Notes: generated by a model not told the origin, from the letters alone. Shown: positions 25,226 to 34,069, counted from the stretch's first letter. The stretch: DNA of 64,000 nt from Chryseobacterium aurantiacum (GCF_003020585.1 NZ_PXUE01000007.1:175236-239235); one strand, 5' to 3'. Numbers and translations: made by a program.

Positions 25226-26959
25226 CTATAACATTCCTTTGATATGTTTATAGTTGGATTTCACTGTTTCAAGAACCTCATCCATTTTTCCACCCAGCAT
25301 GAGCTGTGCCATAGATTTTGTCATTCCCAGCACCTGATCGAATTCAATTTTTGGAGGGAGTGCGAGAGCATTCGGATTGGTGAAAATATTCAACAGGTAA
25401 GGACCATTATGATTGAAGCATTCCTTAATAGCATTTTCCACATCTTCGGGCTTATGCACATTTTTTCCGGGATATCCCATTGCTTGGGCAACTAATCCAA
25501 AATCAGGATTAATCATGTCTGTTTCATTATCCGGCATCCCCCCTACTTCCATTTCTAGTTTTACCATTCCCAGGGTTCTGTTATTAAAAACAATCAACTT
25601 GATGGGTAATTTATACTGAAAAATTGTAGCCATATCTCCTAATAACATAGACAGACCACCATCTCCACACATCGCGATAATCTGCTTATCCGGATGCGCC
25701 AAGGAAGCACCAATGGCCATGGGCATTGCATTAGCCATAGATCCATGATTAAATGAACCCAACATCTTTCTTTCTCCGGTTCCTGTAATAAATCGGGCAC
25801 CCCAAACGCAGCACATTCCCGTATCTACAGTAAAAATAGCATCTTTTTGGGCCAATCGGTCCAAAGTGTGGGCCACATACTCCGGTTGGATGGCGTCTTC
25901 CTTACCAAAATCTTTTACATATTCGAGCTGGTTTTCCTTTACTTTTTCATAAAACGCCAACTGTTCATTCAGGAAATCAGCGTCTGTCTTTTCTTTCAGC
26001 ATGGGCAGCAAAGCCATAATGGTTTGTTTAATATCTCCGGTAAGTCCCATTTCAAGCTTCGCCCGTCTTCCTAATCTTTCGGGGCTTTCATCTACCTGAA
26101 CAATTTTATTTTTTACAGGCATGAATTTTTGATAAGGAAAATCGGTACCAAGAAGAATAACAAGATCTGCTTCGTGCATGGCATGATAAGCAGACGGAAA
26201 ACCTAGCAATCCTGTAAGACCAATTTCATTCGGATTATTAGGCTGAATGGCCATTTTCCCACGAAATGAATATCCCACGGGCGCTTTTAATAACCTGGAT
26301 AATTCGATCACTTCTGCACTGGCTTCGGAGGCTCCTATCCCGCAGTATAGGGTTACTTTCTTATTTTCATTGATAAGTGTTGCCAGATTTTTCAGCTCAT
26401 CGTCCGATGGTCTGATAACGGGATTAGTCTTAAATATTTGAGTTGAAGTAGAAGCTTCTTCTGCATCGAGCTCAGAAACATCACCCGGAAGTCCTATTAC
26501 CGCAACTCCTTTTTTTGAAATGGCATGCTGAATGGCTGTCTGCATTGTTCTTTGCACCTGTTCAGGCCTTGTAATCATTTGATTGTAATAGCTGCAATCA
26601 TCAAACAGCTTTATGGTATTTGTTTCCTGAAAATAATCCATCCCCATTTCGTCACTGGGAATAGTGGAGGCAATAACCAACATTGGAATATGGGACCTGT
26701 GTGCTTCATACACCCCATTGATAAGATGAACGTGCCCCGGCCCGCAGCTTCCGGCACATACCGCAAAGCCATCAAGTTCTGCTTCGGCGGCGGCGGCGTA
26801 AGCTCCTACTTCTTCATGCCGTACATGAATCCATTGGATGCTGCTTTTCTTGACTGCAATATTGAGATGATTGAGGCTGTCTCCTGTTACTGCATAAATT
26901 CTTTTTACATTGGCATTTTCGAGCATTTCAACAATTTGCTCTGCTATATTTTTAGCCAT
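25226..26959 (-). CDS. poxB: Thiamine-diphosphate-dependent pyruvate oxidase/dehydrogenase (PoxB type)
   Basis: 577 residues, close to the 572 of E. coli PoxB. It is built of the three acetohydroxyacid-synthase-type domains: the pyrimidine-binding domain (RHEEVGAYAAAAEAEL with catalytic Glu), the central domain, and the pyrophosphate-binding domain with the GDG motif (MCGDGGLSMLLGDMATI, then FNNRTLGMVKLEM). The C-terminus (LPPKIEFDQVLGMTKS) resembles the membrane-binding end of PoxB. It would decarboxylate pyruvate to acetate and CO2 and pass electrons to quinone, or to oxygen as an oxidase. It stands alone between terminators. Confidence 0.88.
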   Translation of the reverse strand: MAKNIAEQIVEMLENANVKRIYAVTGDSLNHLNIAVKKSSIQWIHVRHEEVGAYAAAAEAELDGFAVCAGSCGPGHVHLINGVYEAHRSHIPMLVIASTIPSDEMGMDYFQETNTIKLFDDCSYYNQMITRPEQVQRTMQTAIQHAISKKGVAVIGLPGDVSELDAEEASTSTQIFKTNPVIRPSDDELKNLATLINENKKVTLYCGIGASEASAEVIELSRLLKAPVGYSFRGKMAIQPNNPNEIGLTGLLGFPSAYHAMHEADLVILLGTDFPYQKFMPVKNKIVQVDESPERLGRRAKLEMGLTGDIKQTIMALLPMLKEKTDADFLNEQLAFYEKVKENQLEYVKDFGKEDAIQPEYVAHTLDRLAQKDAIFTVDTGMCCVWGARFITGTGERKMLGSFNHGSMANAMPMAIGASLAHPDKQIIAMCGDGGLSMLLGDMATIFQYKLPIKLIVFNNRTLGMVKLEMEVGGMPDNETDMINPDFGLVAQAMGYPGKNVHKPEDVENAIKECFNHNGPYLLNIFTNPNALALPPKIEFDQVLGMTKSMAQLMLGGKMDEVLETVKSNYKHIKGML

Positions 26960-27152
26960 AATTAATAGATTTGGTGGTTATTTTCTCTTTACAAAGAATG
27001 GTAATAAGAGGATACAAATCCCTCTAACACTATCAAATTTAGCTAATTAATTGGAACTTCCGGACAGTTCCAGTATTAAAACTTTGTTATTTTTATTGAA
27101 ATTCTGCTGGTTTAAAAGTTTACAGCAGGCTATTTTTTGTTATCTAAAAATA

Positions 27153-27180
27153 AATCGGCCGCCCTTGTGGGCGGCCGATT
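27153..27180 (-). terminator. Terminator of lysA
   Basis: AATCGGCCGCCC / GGGCGGCCGATT stem of 12 pairs with a TTGT/ACAA loop, followed on the minus strand by TTATTTTTAG. It begins 22 bases after the lysA stop. Confidence 0.9.
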
Positions 27181-27202
27181 CAATATTATTATTTGATCCG
27201 AT

Positions 27203-28405
27203 TTAGACAACCACTTCAATCTGGTTTCTTAACAAATCTTCAAACTCGTCTCTTTTACGAATAAGGTGAGCTTTTCCATCCAGGAATAAAACTTCTGCCG
27301 GCTTTAATCTTGAATTGAAGTTCGAACTCATTTCAAAACCGTAGGCTCCCGCATTATGGAATGCAAGGATATCACCTTCTCTTACTTCATTTAATTTTCT
27401 GTCCCAAGCAAAAGTATCTGTTTCGCAGATATTTCCCACTACGGTATAAATTCTTTCAGCTCCTTTTGGGTTAGATAAATTCTCAATCATATGGTAAGAA
27501 TCATAAAACATTGGACGAATCAAATGATTAAATCCGGAATTTACCCCCACGAAAACAGTAGCTGTAGTCTGCTTAATCACATTAGCCTTCACCAATAAGT
27601 AACCGCTTTTCCCTACCAAGAATTTCCCTGGTTCAAACCAAAGCTCGAATTTCTTTCCTGTCGTTTTTGAAAACTCAGAAATTACTTTTTCTACTTTTTT
27701 ACCTAAAGTTCTAACATCAGTCTCTTCTTCACTGTCCTGGTAAGGGATTTTGAAGCCACTTCCCATATCCAGATATTTCAGGTTCGGGAAATGCTCGGAA
27801 AGCTCCAGCATAATATCCAAAGCCTGTAAAAATACATCCGGATCTTTGATTTCGCTTCCGGTATGCATGTGAAGTCCTTCAACATTCAGGTTTGTGCTTT
27901 TCATCACTCTTTCAATGTGACGAACCTGATGAATAGAAATACCGAATTTACTATCGATATGCCCCGTTGAAATTTTATAGTTACCTCCGGCGAAAATATG
28001 AGGGTTGATTCTTACTAAGATTGGATAAGTATTTCCGTATTTATTCCCGAATTGCTCAAGAATAGAAATGTTATCAATGTTTATATGAACTCCAAAAGCC
28101 ATTGCTTCCTCTATTTCTGCAAGGTCCACACAATTTGGAGTAAATAATATTTTTTCTTTCGAAAAGCCTGCCTTTAATCCAAGTTTAACTTCATTAATAG
28201 ATACACAATCCAAAGAGGCACCCAAGTTCTTGACATACTTAAGGATATTGATGTTTGTCAACGCCTTCGCTGCATAGAAAAACTTTGTGTGTTTTAAAAA
28301 AGAAGATGTAAGCTTTTCGTATTGAACTTTGATGGATTCAGCATCATAAACATACACCGGGGTGCCAAACTCATTGGCAATCTTTAATAATTCTTTTGAA
28401 TTCAT
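27203..28405 (-). CDS. lysA: Diaminopimelate decarboxylase
   Basis: 400 residues, PLP-dependent, fold type III. It makes L-lysine from meso-diaminopimelate, the last step of lysine synthesis. FYAAKALTN carries the PLP lysine (about residue 47). Other motifs are GLHMHTGSEI, LDMGSGFKIPY, EPGKFLVG, CETDTFAWDR and HNAGAYGFEMSSNFNSR, all typical. It is preceded by a leader with a lysine-rich mini-gene and an attenuator-like terminator (28423-28587) and followed by a terminator, so it forms a single-gene unit controlled by its own leader. The upstream exonuclease on the same strand ends 263 bases away. Confidence 0.97.
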   Translation of the reverse strand: MNSKELLKIANEFGTPVYVYDAESIKVQYEKLTSSFLKHTKFFYAAKALTNINILKYVKNLGASLDCVSINEVKLGLKAGFSKEKILFTPNCVDLAEIEEAMAFGVHINIDNISILEQFGNKYGNTYPILVRINPHIFAGGNYKISTGHIDSKFGISIHQVRHIERVMKSTNLNVEGLHMHTGSEIKDPDVFLQALDIMLELSEHFPNLKYLDMGSGFKIPYQDSEEETDVRTLGKKVEKVISEFSKTTGKKFELWFEPGKFLVGKSGYLLVKANVIKQTTATVFVGVNSGFNHLIRPMFYDSYHMIENLSNPKGAERIYTVVGNICETDTFAWDRKLNEVREGDILAFHNAGAYGFEMSSNFNSRLKPAEVLFLDGKAHLIRKRDEFEDLLRNQIEVVV

Positions 28406-28422
28406 AATTTCATTTTTAACAT

Positions 28423-28456
28423 AAAAAAAGGCAGATCCTCCGAAAAAGAACCTGCC
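28423..28456 (-). terminator. Attenuator terminator in the lysA leader
   Basis: On the minus strand GGCAGGTTC (28456-28448) pairs with GGATCTGCC (28438-28430) for 9 pairs (two G-U), followed by seven T (28429-28423), ending 17 bases before the lysA ATG. A terminator in front of a gene is unusual unless regulated. An alternative helix, AAAGGACTTGTC at 28490-28479 with GGCAGGTTCTTT at 28456-28445, can form 12 consecutive pairs (three G-U) and would exclude it. The two helices are mutually exclusive because they share the arm 28448-28456. Confidence 0.8.
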
Positions 28457-28488
28457 ACATTAATTATTTTTTATGCAAGACAAGTCCT

Positions 28489-28560
28489 TTAAATATTCCA
28501 AACCTTAGAGAACTTTACAGCTCCCTTTTTTCCAGTTTTAATTTGTTTAAAATTTTGCAT
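28489..28560 (-). CDS. lysA leader peptide (23 residues, six lysines)
   Basis: ATG at 28560, TAA at 28491-28489. The peptide opens MQNFKQIKTGKKG and ends VWNI, with Lys at positions 5, 8, 11, 12, 16 and 19 (26 percent). The stop codon lies in the 5' arm of the antiterminator helix described at 28423-28456. A ribosome that finishes the peptide would cover this arm and let the terminator form. A ribosome stalled at lysine codons would leave it free to block the terminator. The peptide is not expected to have its own function. The AT-rich genome gives many Lys codons, so codon content alone is weak evidence; the pairing geometry is stronger. Confidence 0.75.
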   Translation of the reverse strand: MQNFKQIKTGKKGAVKFSKVWNI

Positions 28561-28579
28561 TGCTTGATTTTTATTTTTG

Positions 28580-28587
28580 CAAAAATA
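28580..28587 (-). promoter_or_regulatory. Candidate -7 box of the lysA leader transcript
   Basis: Minus-strand TATTTTTG matches TAnnTTTG. A start about 7 bases downstream would give a leader of roughly 170 bases containing the mini-gene. No clear TTTG -33 element is at the right distance. The box overlaps the palindrome TTTTTGCAAAAA. Confidence 0.5.
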
Positions 28588-28667
28588 CTATTTATTTTTT
28601 ATTTTAAGAAAAATGATTTGAAAAGCATCTCCTTTCTCGTAAAACTTGTAAAATATAGATTTCCCTA

Positions 28668-29891
28668 TTATTTTGGTAACGGTAAGGTTTCAAAGTCTCC
28701 TCGAAGAAGGGCTAATTGCAGCTCATTGTTCAAATCAACAGAAGTCAAAGGGAGGTCAATTTTCAGTTTAGCCAGCTTACTTAGGGTCTGAATCTGGGTA
28801 AACAATTCATAAAAACCAAAGGACATCACCTTTCCGTTTTCAATAATTAAAAATAATTTCTCACCTAATTTTCTTCCTGTACCCAGCCAAAGTTCATTTC
28901 TTTTTCTAAACTCTATTTTTTGCTTTAATACGGCTGCATCACTATACTCTTCAATGGCTTCAATAAACTGAACGGCTTTTGTTCCCTGAGTAAATGACCT
29001 GAATTTAAGGATGGGTTTTTCCGTTTTATTAAGTATATTTTTTTCAACAACATATTTATTGTTTCTGAAATATAATCCAAAAGGGAGAGCTTCTTTTTTC
29101 TTAACATTTTTAGAGTTAAGGATCAGTTTTGCAATGATATCCGTTCCGGTAAGTTCAAAATTAATCTGTTCCACTTTCGTTTGAACCTGTTCCCATTTTT
29201 TTGATTTGGAATTAAAAACTTTTTTGGAAAATTTATTAATATCCTGTACATAATCTGAGAAAATAATTCTTCCCGCCTCATCCTGAAAATAGACAAAACC
29301 TTTATCATTAGGAAGATCTTGTGTCAGTTCTTTAACCTTATTAATGTAGGTCTTGGCATTGGTTTCATCATATTGCTTCTGAATAATTTCGTTTTCAGTA
29401 TCTTTTGATATCAAAAGCTTGAACAGCTCCAAGGTCGCCCTGGCATCTCCATCAGCACGGTGGTGATTCGTCAATGGAATTCCCAATGATTTTACAAGCT
29501 TACCCAATGAATAACTTACCTCATCAGGGATCAGCTTTTTCGCTAACGGAATAGTATCTAATGTATTGATTTTAAAATCATAACCCAACCGACTGAATGA
29601 TTGACGAAGCATCCTGTAATCAAAATCGATATTATGTCCTACAAGTGTTGTATTTTCTGTGATTTCAATTACTCTTTTTGCTATTTCGTGAAACTTCGGG
29701 GCCGTTTTTACCATTTTAGGGGTAATATTGGTGAGTTTCTGTACAAACGGGGTAATATCACCCTCAGGGTTGACAAGGGATATAAATTGGTCAGTAATTT
29801 TCTGACCATCGTATCTGTAGATGGCAATATCTATAATGCATTCATGCCTATAACCTGCGCCATTACTCTCTATATCTATAATTGAATACAT
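28668..29891 (-). CDS. DnaQ-like 3'-5' exonuclease with extra C-terminal domain
   Basis: 407 residues. The N-terminal 165 residues are a DEDDh exonuclease: YSIIDIESNG (ExoI, catalytic D and E), GHNIDFDYRMLRQS (ExoII), and HHRADGDARATLELF (ExoIIIe with catalytic His and Asp). This is similar to the DNA polymerase III epsilon subunit. Residues 170-407 are an unrecognised lysine-rich region. It may act in DNA repair or RNA turnover, and the longer C-terminus argues against the replicative proofreading subunit. It lies between the HerA-like gene and the lysA leader. Confidence 0.88.
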   Translation of the reverse strand: MYSIIDIESNGAGYRHECIIDIAIYRYDGQKITDQFISLVNPEGDITPFVQKLTNITPKMVKTAPKFHEIAKRVIEITENTTLVGHNIDFDYRMLRQSFSRLGYDFKINTLDTIPLAKKLIPDEVSYSLGKLVKSLGIPLTNHHRADGDARATLELFKLLISKDTENEIIQKQYDETNAKTYINKVKELTQDLPNDKGFVYFQDEAGRIIFSDYVQDINKFSKKVFNSKSKKWEQVQTKVEQINFELTGTDIIAKLILNSKNVKKKEALPFGLYFRNNKYVVEKNILNKTEKPILKFRSFTQGTKAVQFIEAIEEYSDAAVLKQKIEFRKRNELWLGTGRKLGEKLFLIIENGKVMSFGFYELFTQIQTLSKLAKLKIDLPLTSVDLNNELQLALLRGDFETLPLPK

Positions 29892-30038
29892 TGTTTTCCC
29901 TTTAACTGCTATTTCTAATTTATTAAAATCCTAATTTCTTCCCCCTGATAATACCTTTCCTCATGGGTGAAGATAACCTGCTAAAATAACAAAAAAAATA
30001 TCAAATTATAGCAGGCCATCATAGATTATACCTCGGAA

Positions 30039-31565
30039 CTATCTTCTTCTTCCTCCCAGCCCAAACATTCCAAGAATTGCTTTTGCTCCTTCACGCATTA
30101 GCGTATTGGTAAAAGTTCGTCCTGCCTGGCTCTGTAATACCTGTTCAAACATTCCCGGCTCTTCTTTTACCGGTCTTGTTCTTTGGGTAGATGTGGGATT
30201 TTGGGCAGCCTGCTCCATTCTGTTGGTTAATATTTCATAAGCAGACTCTCTATCTATTGGCTCTTCATACTTTGCTACCAAAGCCGACTGGGCAGTCAGT
30301 TCTGAAACCTCAGCTTCACTGAGGACATCCATCCTGGATTCCGGTGAAATAAGATAAGTATGAACCAATGGTGTTGGAATCCCCTTTTCATCTAAGGCTG
30401 TTACAAAAGCTTCTCCAATTCCCAGATTCTGAATAAGACTGGAAGCATTATAGTACTCTGTAATAGGGTAATTTTCTACTGCCTTAGAAATTTCTTTTTT
30501 ATCTTTTGCCGTAAAACCTCTTAGGGCATGCTGAATCTTCAAACCTAACTGAGAAAGTACATTTTCCGGAACATCACCTGGAATTTGTGTAATAAAATAA
30601 ATCCCCACTCCTTTGGAACGGATCAACTTTACCATAGTTTCAATTTGTGAAAGAAGAGCCTTTGATGCTTCATCAAAAAGGAGATGGGCTTCATCTATAA
30701 ACAATACAAGTTTAGGCTTTCCGCTATCCCCTTCCTCTGGAAATGTCATATAAATTTCCGCAAAAAGAGAAAGCATAAAGGTGGAAAACAACTGTGGTTT
30801 ATTCTGAATATCTGCAACCCTCAAGATATTCACGACTCCTTTTCCATCTCTGGTTTCCAGAAGGTCCTGAACATCAAAGCTTAATTCTCCAAAGAAATCA
30901 GCTGCCCCTTGCTGCTCCAGCGCAACAATAGACCTTAGAATGGCTCCTAAAGACGCAGGTGCTATTGAGCCGTAATTGGCTGCAAGTTCGGCTTTCCCCT
31001 GAGCATTGTCTGTCACATATTGCAGGACTTTCTTCAGGTCATTCAGATCAATTAGTGGCAAACCTTTATCATCACAATATTTGAAAACAATAGACATGAT
31101 GCTTTGCTGAGTATCATTAAGCTCAAGAATCTTACTTAATAAAACAGGCCCGAATTCCGTTACGGTTGCTCTCAGCTTTATTCCTTTTCCTCCTGATATA
31201 CTCATCAATTCTACAGGAAAGCCCTGTGGAGTATAAGGCAGCTGGGTTTTAGCATATCTTTCCTCAATAATGGAATTCATCTGGCCCGCTTCTGCAATTC
31301 CCGAGAAGTCACCTTTGATATCCAATACAAGGGAAGGGATTCCTGCATGGGAAAGCTGCTCTGCAAAGACCTGTAGTGTTTTTGTCTTACCCGTTCCGGT
31401 TGCTCCGGCAATAAGACCGTGGCGGTTAATTGTTTTCAAAGGAATAGTTACATTCACTTCAGAAACGACTTCTCCGTTCAGCATTCCTTTTCCTAATATA
31501 ATATGCTCTCCCTTGGGAGTGTATTTAGTATTTAATTCTTCAATAAATTGTGCTTTGTCTGCCAT
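30039..31565 (-). CDS. HerA-like P-loop ATPase (DUF853 family, YjgR type)
   Basis: 508 residues. Walker A GATGTGKTKT is at about 54-63 and Walker B LVLFIDEAHLLFDEA in the middle, with VKLIRSKGVGIYFITQ after it. These are features of HerA/FtsK-type ATPases. The N-terminal LGKGMLNGEVVSEVNVTIPL and the arginine-rich C-terminus (GMFGLGGRRR) match the DUF853 (YjgR) group. The C-terminal 80 residues carry no recognisable domain. Function uncertain, possibly a DNA translocase or helicase. Confidence 0.85.
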   Translation of the reverse strand: MADKAQFIEELNTKYTPKGEHIILGKGMLNGEVVSEVNVTIPLKTINRHGLIAGATGTGKTKTLQVFAEQLSHAGIPSLVLDIKGDFSGIAEAGQMNSIIEERYAKTQLPYTPQGFPVELMSISGGKGIKLRATVTEFGPVLLSKILELNDTQQSIMSIVFKYCDDKGLPLIDLNDLKKVLQYVTDNAQGKAELAANYGSIAPASLGAILRSIVALEQQGAADFFGELSFDVQDLLETRDGKGVVNILRVADIQNKPQLFSTFMLSLFAEIYMTFPEEGDSGKPKLVLFIDEAHLLFDEASKALLSQIETMVKLIRSKGVGIYFITQIPGDVPENVLSQLGLKIQHALRGFTAKDKKEISKAVENYPITEYYNASSLIQNLGIGEAFVTALDEKGIPTPLVHTYLISPESRMDVLSEAEVSELTAQSALVAKYEEPIDRESAYEILTNRMEQAAQNPTSTQRTRPVKEEPGMFEQVLQSQAGRTFTNTLMREGAKAILGMFGLGGRRR

Positions 31566-31569
31566 TTGA

Positions 31570-31761
31570 TCACTTTTTTAAACTTATAAATATAAAAGTT
31601 TTTATAAAATATTTAATGATATTTCCCGATGAACTTCCATTAGCAGCCTTGGGAAACAGTTTTGCCACAGTTGAAGCAAATTTCAAACCATGACAGGAAA
31701 AACCGGTAATTATATGGATAACAGAATTATCCCAGCAATTAAACATGATAAAAAACAGCAT
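31570..31761 (-). pseudogene. Remnant of an FAD-dependent amine oxidase C-terminus
   Basis: This 63-codon minus-strand frame contains VIHIITGFSCHGLKFASTV followed by AKLFPKAANG. It resembles the last strand-helix of sarcosine oxidase/N-methyltryptophan oxidase proteins (SolA family), which end with a GFSGHGFKF-type motif. About 40 residues are recognisable. The upstream sequence that would encode the FAD domain is absent or degraded in all three minus-strand frames before 31840. It is interpreted as a deletion relic. Comparison with complete homologues would settle it. Confidence 0.55.
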
Positions 31762-31919
31762 TTATACATTAGCGCTATGTAAGGCATTCTTTTTGCTGAA
31801 AAACAAAGAACATTAAACAATCGTTTAACATAGTATTGAAAGAAACTATCAATGGGATTTAACATTTCATTTAGAATTTATCTAATACTTTGTATCTTTA
31901 ACTATTAAAAAAATACCCA

Positions 31920-33329
31920 ATGAAAATTGAACAAATATATACGGGCTGTCTGGCTCAGGGTGCCTATTATATTGTATCAGAAAATGAAGCTGCCATTATA
32001 GATCCGCTTAGAGAGGTAAAACCTTACCTGGATCGTCTGGAAAAAGACAATGTCACTTTAAAATATATTTTTGAGACCCATTTCCATGCAGATTTTGTCT
32101 CGGGACATTTGGATCTAAGTAAGAAAACCGGGGCTCCTATTGTGTACGGACCCACTGCTGCTCCTGAATTTGAAGCAATTATTTCAGAAGATGATCAGAT
32201 TTTTGAAATTGGAAAAATAAAAATCAAGGTATTGCACACTCCAGGTCACACCATGGAAAGCACCACCTATTTATTAATTGATGAAGATGGTACCGAAACT
32301 GCAATTTTTACAGGAGATACCCTATTCTTAGGGGATGTGGGAAGACCGGACCTTGCTCAAAAGGCTACAAACCTTACTCAGGAAGACCTTGCAGGGATTC
32401 TTTACGACAGTCTTCAGAGCAAAATCATGCCACTGGATGACAGCATTACTGTTTATCCTGCTCATGGTGCAGGTTCTGCCTGTGGAAAAAATATGCAAAA
32501 GGAAACGGTGGACATTTTAGGAAATCAAAAAAGAACAAACTATGCACTTAACCAGCCCGATAAAGAATCTTTCATAAAAGAGGTACTTGACGGATTAACT
32601 GCTCCTCCTAAATACTTCGGAATGAATGTAGCCATGAACAAAAACGGCTACGAAAGCCTGGATGTAATCATGAATAAAGGATTACAACCTGTTTCTCCTG
32701 AAGATTTCGAGGCATTGGCAGAAGAAACCGGAGCCTTAATTCTAGATACCAGAGGTGCTGCAGAATTCCATAAAGGTTTTGTTCCGAATGCCATCAATAT
32801 TGGATTAAAGGGAGACTTTGCTCCTTGGGTAGGAACCCTTATCGTAGATGTAAAGCATCCTTTACTTCTGATAACAGACGAAGGTACTGAAGAAGAAGTA
32901 ATTATCAGATTAAGCAGAGTAGGTTTCGATAATGTGGTAGGATATCTGAAAGGTGGTTTTGAAGCATGGAAAAGTGCAGGTAAGGAAGTAGATGAAGTGA
33001 AAAGAATTTCTCCTGCTGAGTTTGCAGAGCAGTTTACAGCAGATTCAACAGTGATTGATGTAAGAAAACTGACAGAATATTCTGCAGAACATATTGACAA
33101 TGCCTACAACAGACCTTTGGACTCGATAAGCGACTGGGCCCGTAATCTTAACGGTTCTGAACATTTCTTTCTTCATTGTGCCGGAGGATACAGAAGCATG
33201 ATTGCAGCAAGCATCCTTAACTCACACGGAATCAGAAATTTCACTGAAATAGAGGGTGGTTTCAACGGGATCAAAAAAACGGAAAAACTTCCAACTACCG
33301 ATTTTGTTTGTCAATCCAAAACATCTTAG
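31920..33329 (+). CDS. Persulfide dioxygenase-rhodanese fusion (CstB-like)
   Basis: 469 residues. Residues 1-220 are a metallo-beta-lactamase fold persulfide dioxygenase: THFHADFVSGH gives the HxHxDH-type metal site, followed by HTPGHTMES, FTGDTLFLGDVGRPDL and PAHG. Residues about 265-355 are a rhodanese-like domain without a catalytic Cys (LLLITDEGTEEE in the active-loop position). Residues 365-455 are a second rhodanese domain with the active loop HCAGGYRS. The order dioxygenase, pseudo-rhodanese, active rhodanese matches the CstB enzyme of Staphylococcus, which oxidises persulfides to thiosulfate and detoxifies sulfide. It is the first gene of an operon with a rhodanese lipoprotein and a thioredoxin. 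Confidence 0.92.
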   Translation: MKIEQIYTGCLAQGAYYIVSENEAAIIDPLREVKPYLDRLEKDNVTLKYIFETHFHADFVSGHLDLSKKTGAPIVYGPTAAPEFEAIISEDDQIFEIGKIKIKVLHTPGHTMESTTYLLIDEDGTETAIFTGDTLFLGDVGRPDLAQKATNLTQEDLAGILYDSLQSKIMPLDDSITVYPAHGAGSACGKNMQKETVDILGNQKRTNYALNQPDKESFIKEVLDGLTAPPKYFGMNVAMNKNGYESLDVIMNKGLQPVSPEDFEALAEETGALILDTRGAAEFHKGFVPNAINIGLKGDFAPWVGTLIVDVKHPLLLITDEGTEEEVIIRLSRVGFDNVVGYLKGGFEAWKSAGKEVDEVKRISPAEFAEQFTADSTVIDVRKLTEYSAEHIDNAYNRPLDSISDWARNLNGSEHFFLHCAGGYRSMIAASILNSHGIRNFTEIEGGFNGIKKTEKLPTTDFVCQSKTS

Positions 33330-33333
33330 GCTT

Positions 33334-33705
33334 ATGAAGATTCATTTTTTAGGATTTGCTCTGGCGTCTATTTTCATGCTAAGTGCCTGTAAAACAACTC
33401 ACACAGCGGAAGTTCCAAAAGCTAACATCAAGGAAGTAGTAACCAGTTCAGATGTAACATTGGTAGATGTGCGAATTCCGGAACAATATGCTGCAGGAAC
33501 GGCGAAGAATGCCATCAATATCCCTTTAGCTGAAATTCAGAATAACATTGAATCCCTTAAAGGTAAAAAAGTGGTTGTTTTCTGTAATAAGGGAGTACAG
33601 GCGGATCAAGCCATGGAAATTTTAAAGAAAAACGGAGTGGAGGCCTATGATGGAACGAGTTGGAAAAATGTAAAAGGCATCCAAGACCAAGCTGATAAAA
33701 AATAA
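33334..33705 (+). CDS. Rhodanese-domain lipoprotein
   Basis: 123 residues from the ATG at 33334, 4 bases after the previous stop. An in-frame ATG upstream overlaps that gene and is ignored. The signal peptide ends in FMLSAC, so it is probably a lipoprotein. The single rhodanese domain has VTLVDVRIPEQYAAGT and the active loop CNKGVQAD with Cys as sulfur acceptor. It probably passes or receives sulfane sulfur in the periplasm, next to the cytoplasmic persulfide dioxygenase. Confidence 0.88.
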   Translation: MKIHFLGFALASIFMLSACKTTHTAEVPKANIKEVVTSSDVTLVDVRIPEQYAAGTAKNAINIPLAEIQNNIESLKGKKVVVFCNKGVQADQAMEILKKNGVEAYDGTSWKNVKGIQDQADKK

Positions 33706-33722
33706 ATTAATAACCCAAGATT

Positions 33723-34022
33723 ATGTCACAAAAATTTCAGGAAATCATTAATTCCGATAGACCTGTACTTATTGATTTTTTTGCCACATGGTGCCAGCCT
33801 TGTAAGGTTCAGTCATCAGTTTTAAATACTGTAAAGGAAAATATTGGCGAAGGAGCCAGAATTATAAAGGTAGATGTAGATCAATATCCTGCTCTGGCAG
33901 CACAGTATGGAGTTCGGGGTGTTCCTACTTTGGCGATCTTTAAAGAGGGAGAACTTCTTTGGAAAGAAAGCGGAGTACATGATGTCAACACGCTGACCCA
34001 GCTTCTACAGCAATACACTTAA
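33723..34022 (+). CDS. Thioredoxin-family protein
   Basis: 99 residues, a thioredoxin fold with the active-site motif WCQPC (C24 and C27) instead of the usual WCGPC. The cis-proline is in RGVPTLAIF. No signal peptide. A thioredoxin in this operon could reduce persulfides on the rhodanese proteins. It is 17 bases after the rhodanese lipoprotein gene and followed by a terminator. Confidence 0.9.
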   Translation: MSQKFQEIINSDRPVLIDFFATWCQPCKVQSSVLNTVKENIGEGARIIKVDVDQYPALAAQYGVRGVPTLAIFKEGELLWKESGVHDVNTLTQLLQQYT

Positions 34023-34032
34023 GGTTAAAAAT

Positions 34033-34069
34033 AAGGCTGAGTTTTTGTAAACTCAGCCTTATTTTTTTT
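34033..34069 (+). terminator. Terminator of the persulfide operon
   Basis: AAGGCTGAGTT / AACTCAGCCTT stem of 11 pairs with a six-base loop, followed by ATTTTTTTTA, 10 bases after the thioredoxin stop. Confidence 0.92.

Noticed and set aside
28423..28660. Lysine (L-box) riboswitch upstream of lysA
   Set aside because: None of the conserved L-box core elements were found; the leader is short and contains a lysine-rich mini-gene instead.
31800..31919. Promoter of the persulfide operon
   Set aside because: TACTTTG near the gene is one base short of TAnnTTTG and no -33 box is at 19-20 bases, so it was not listed.
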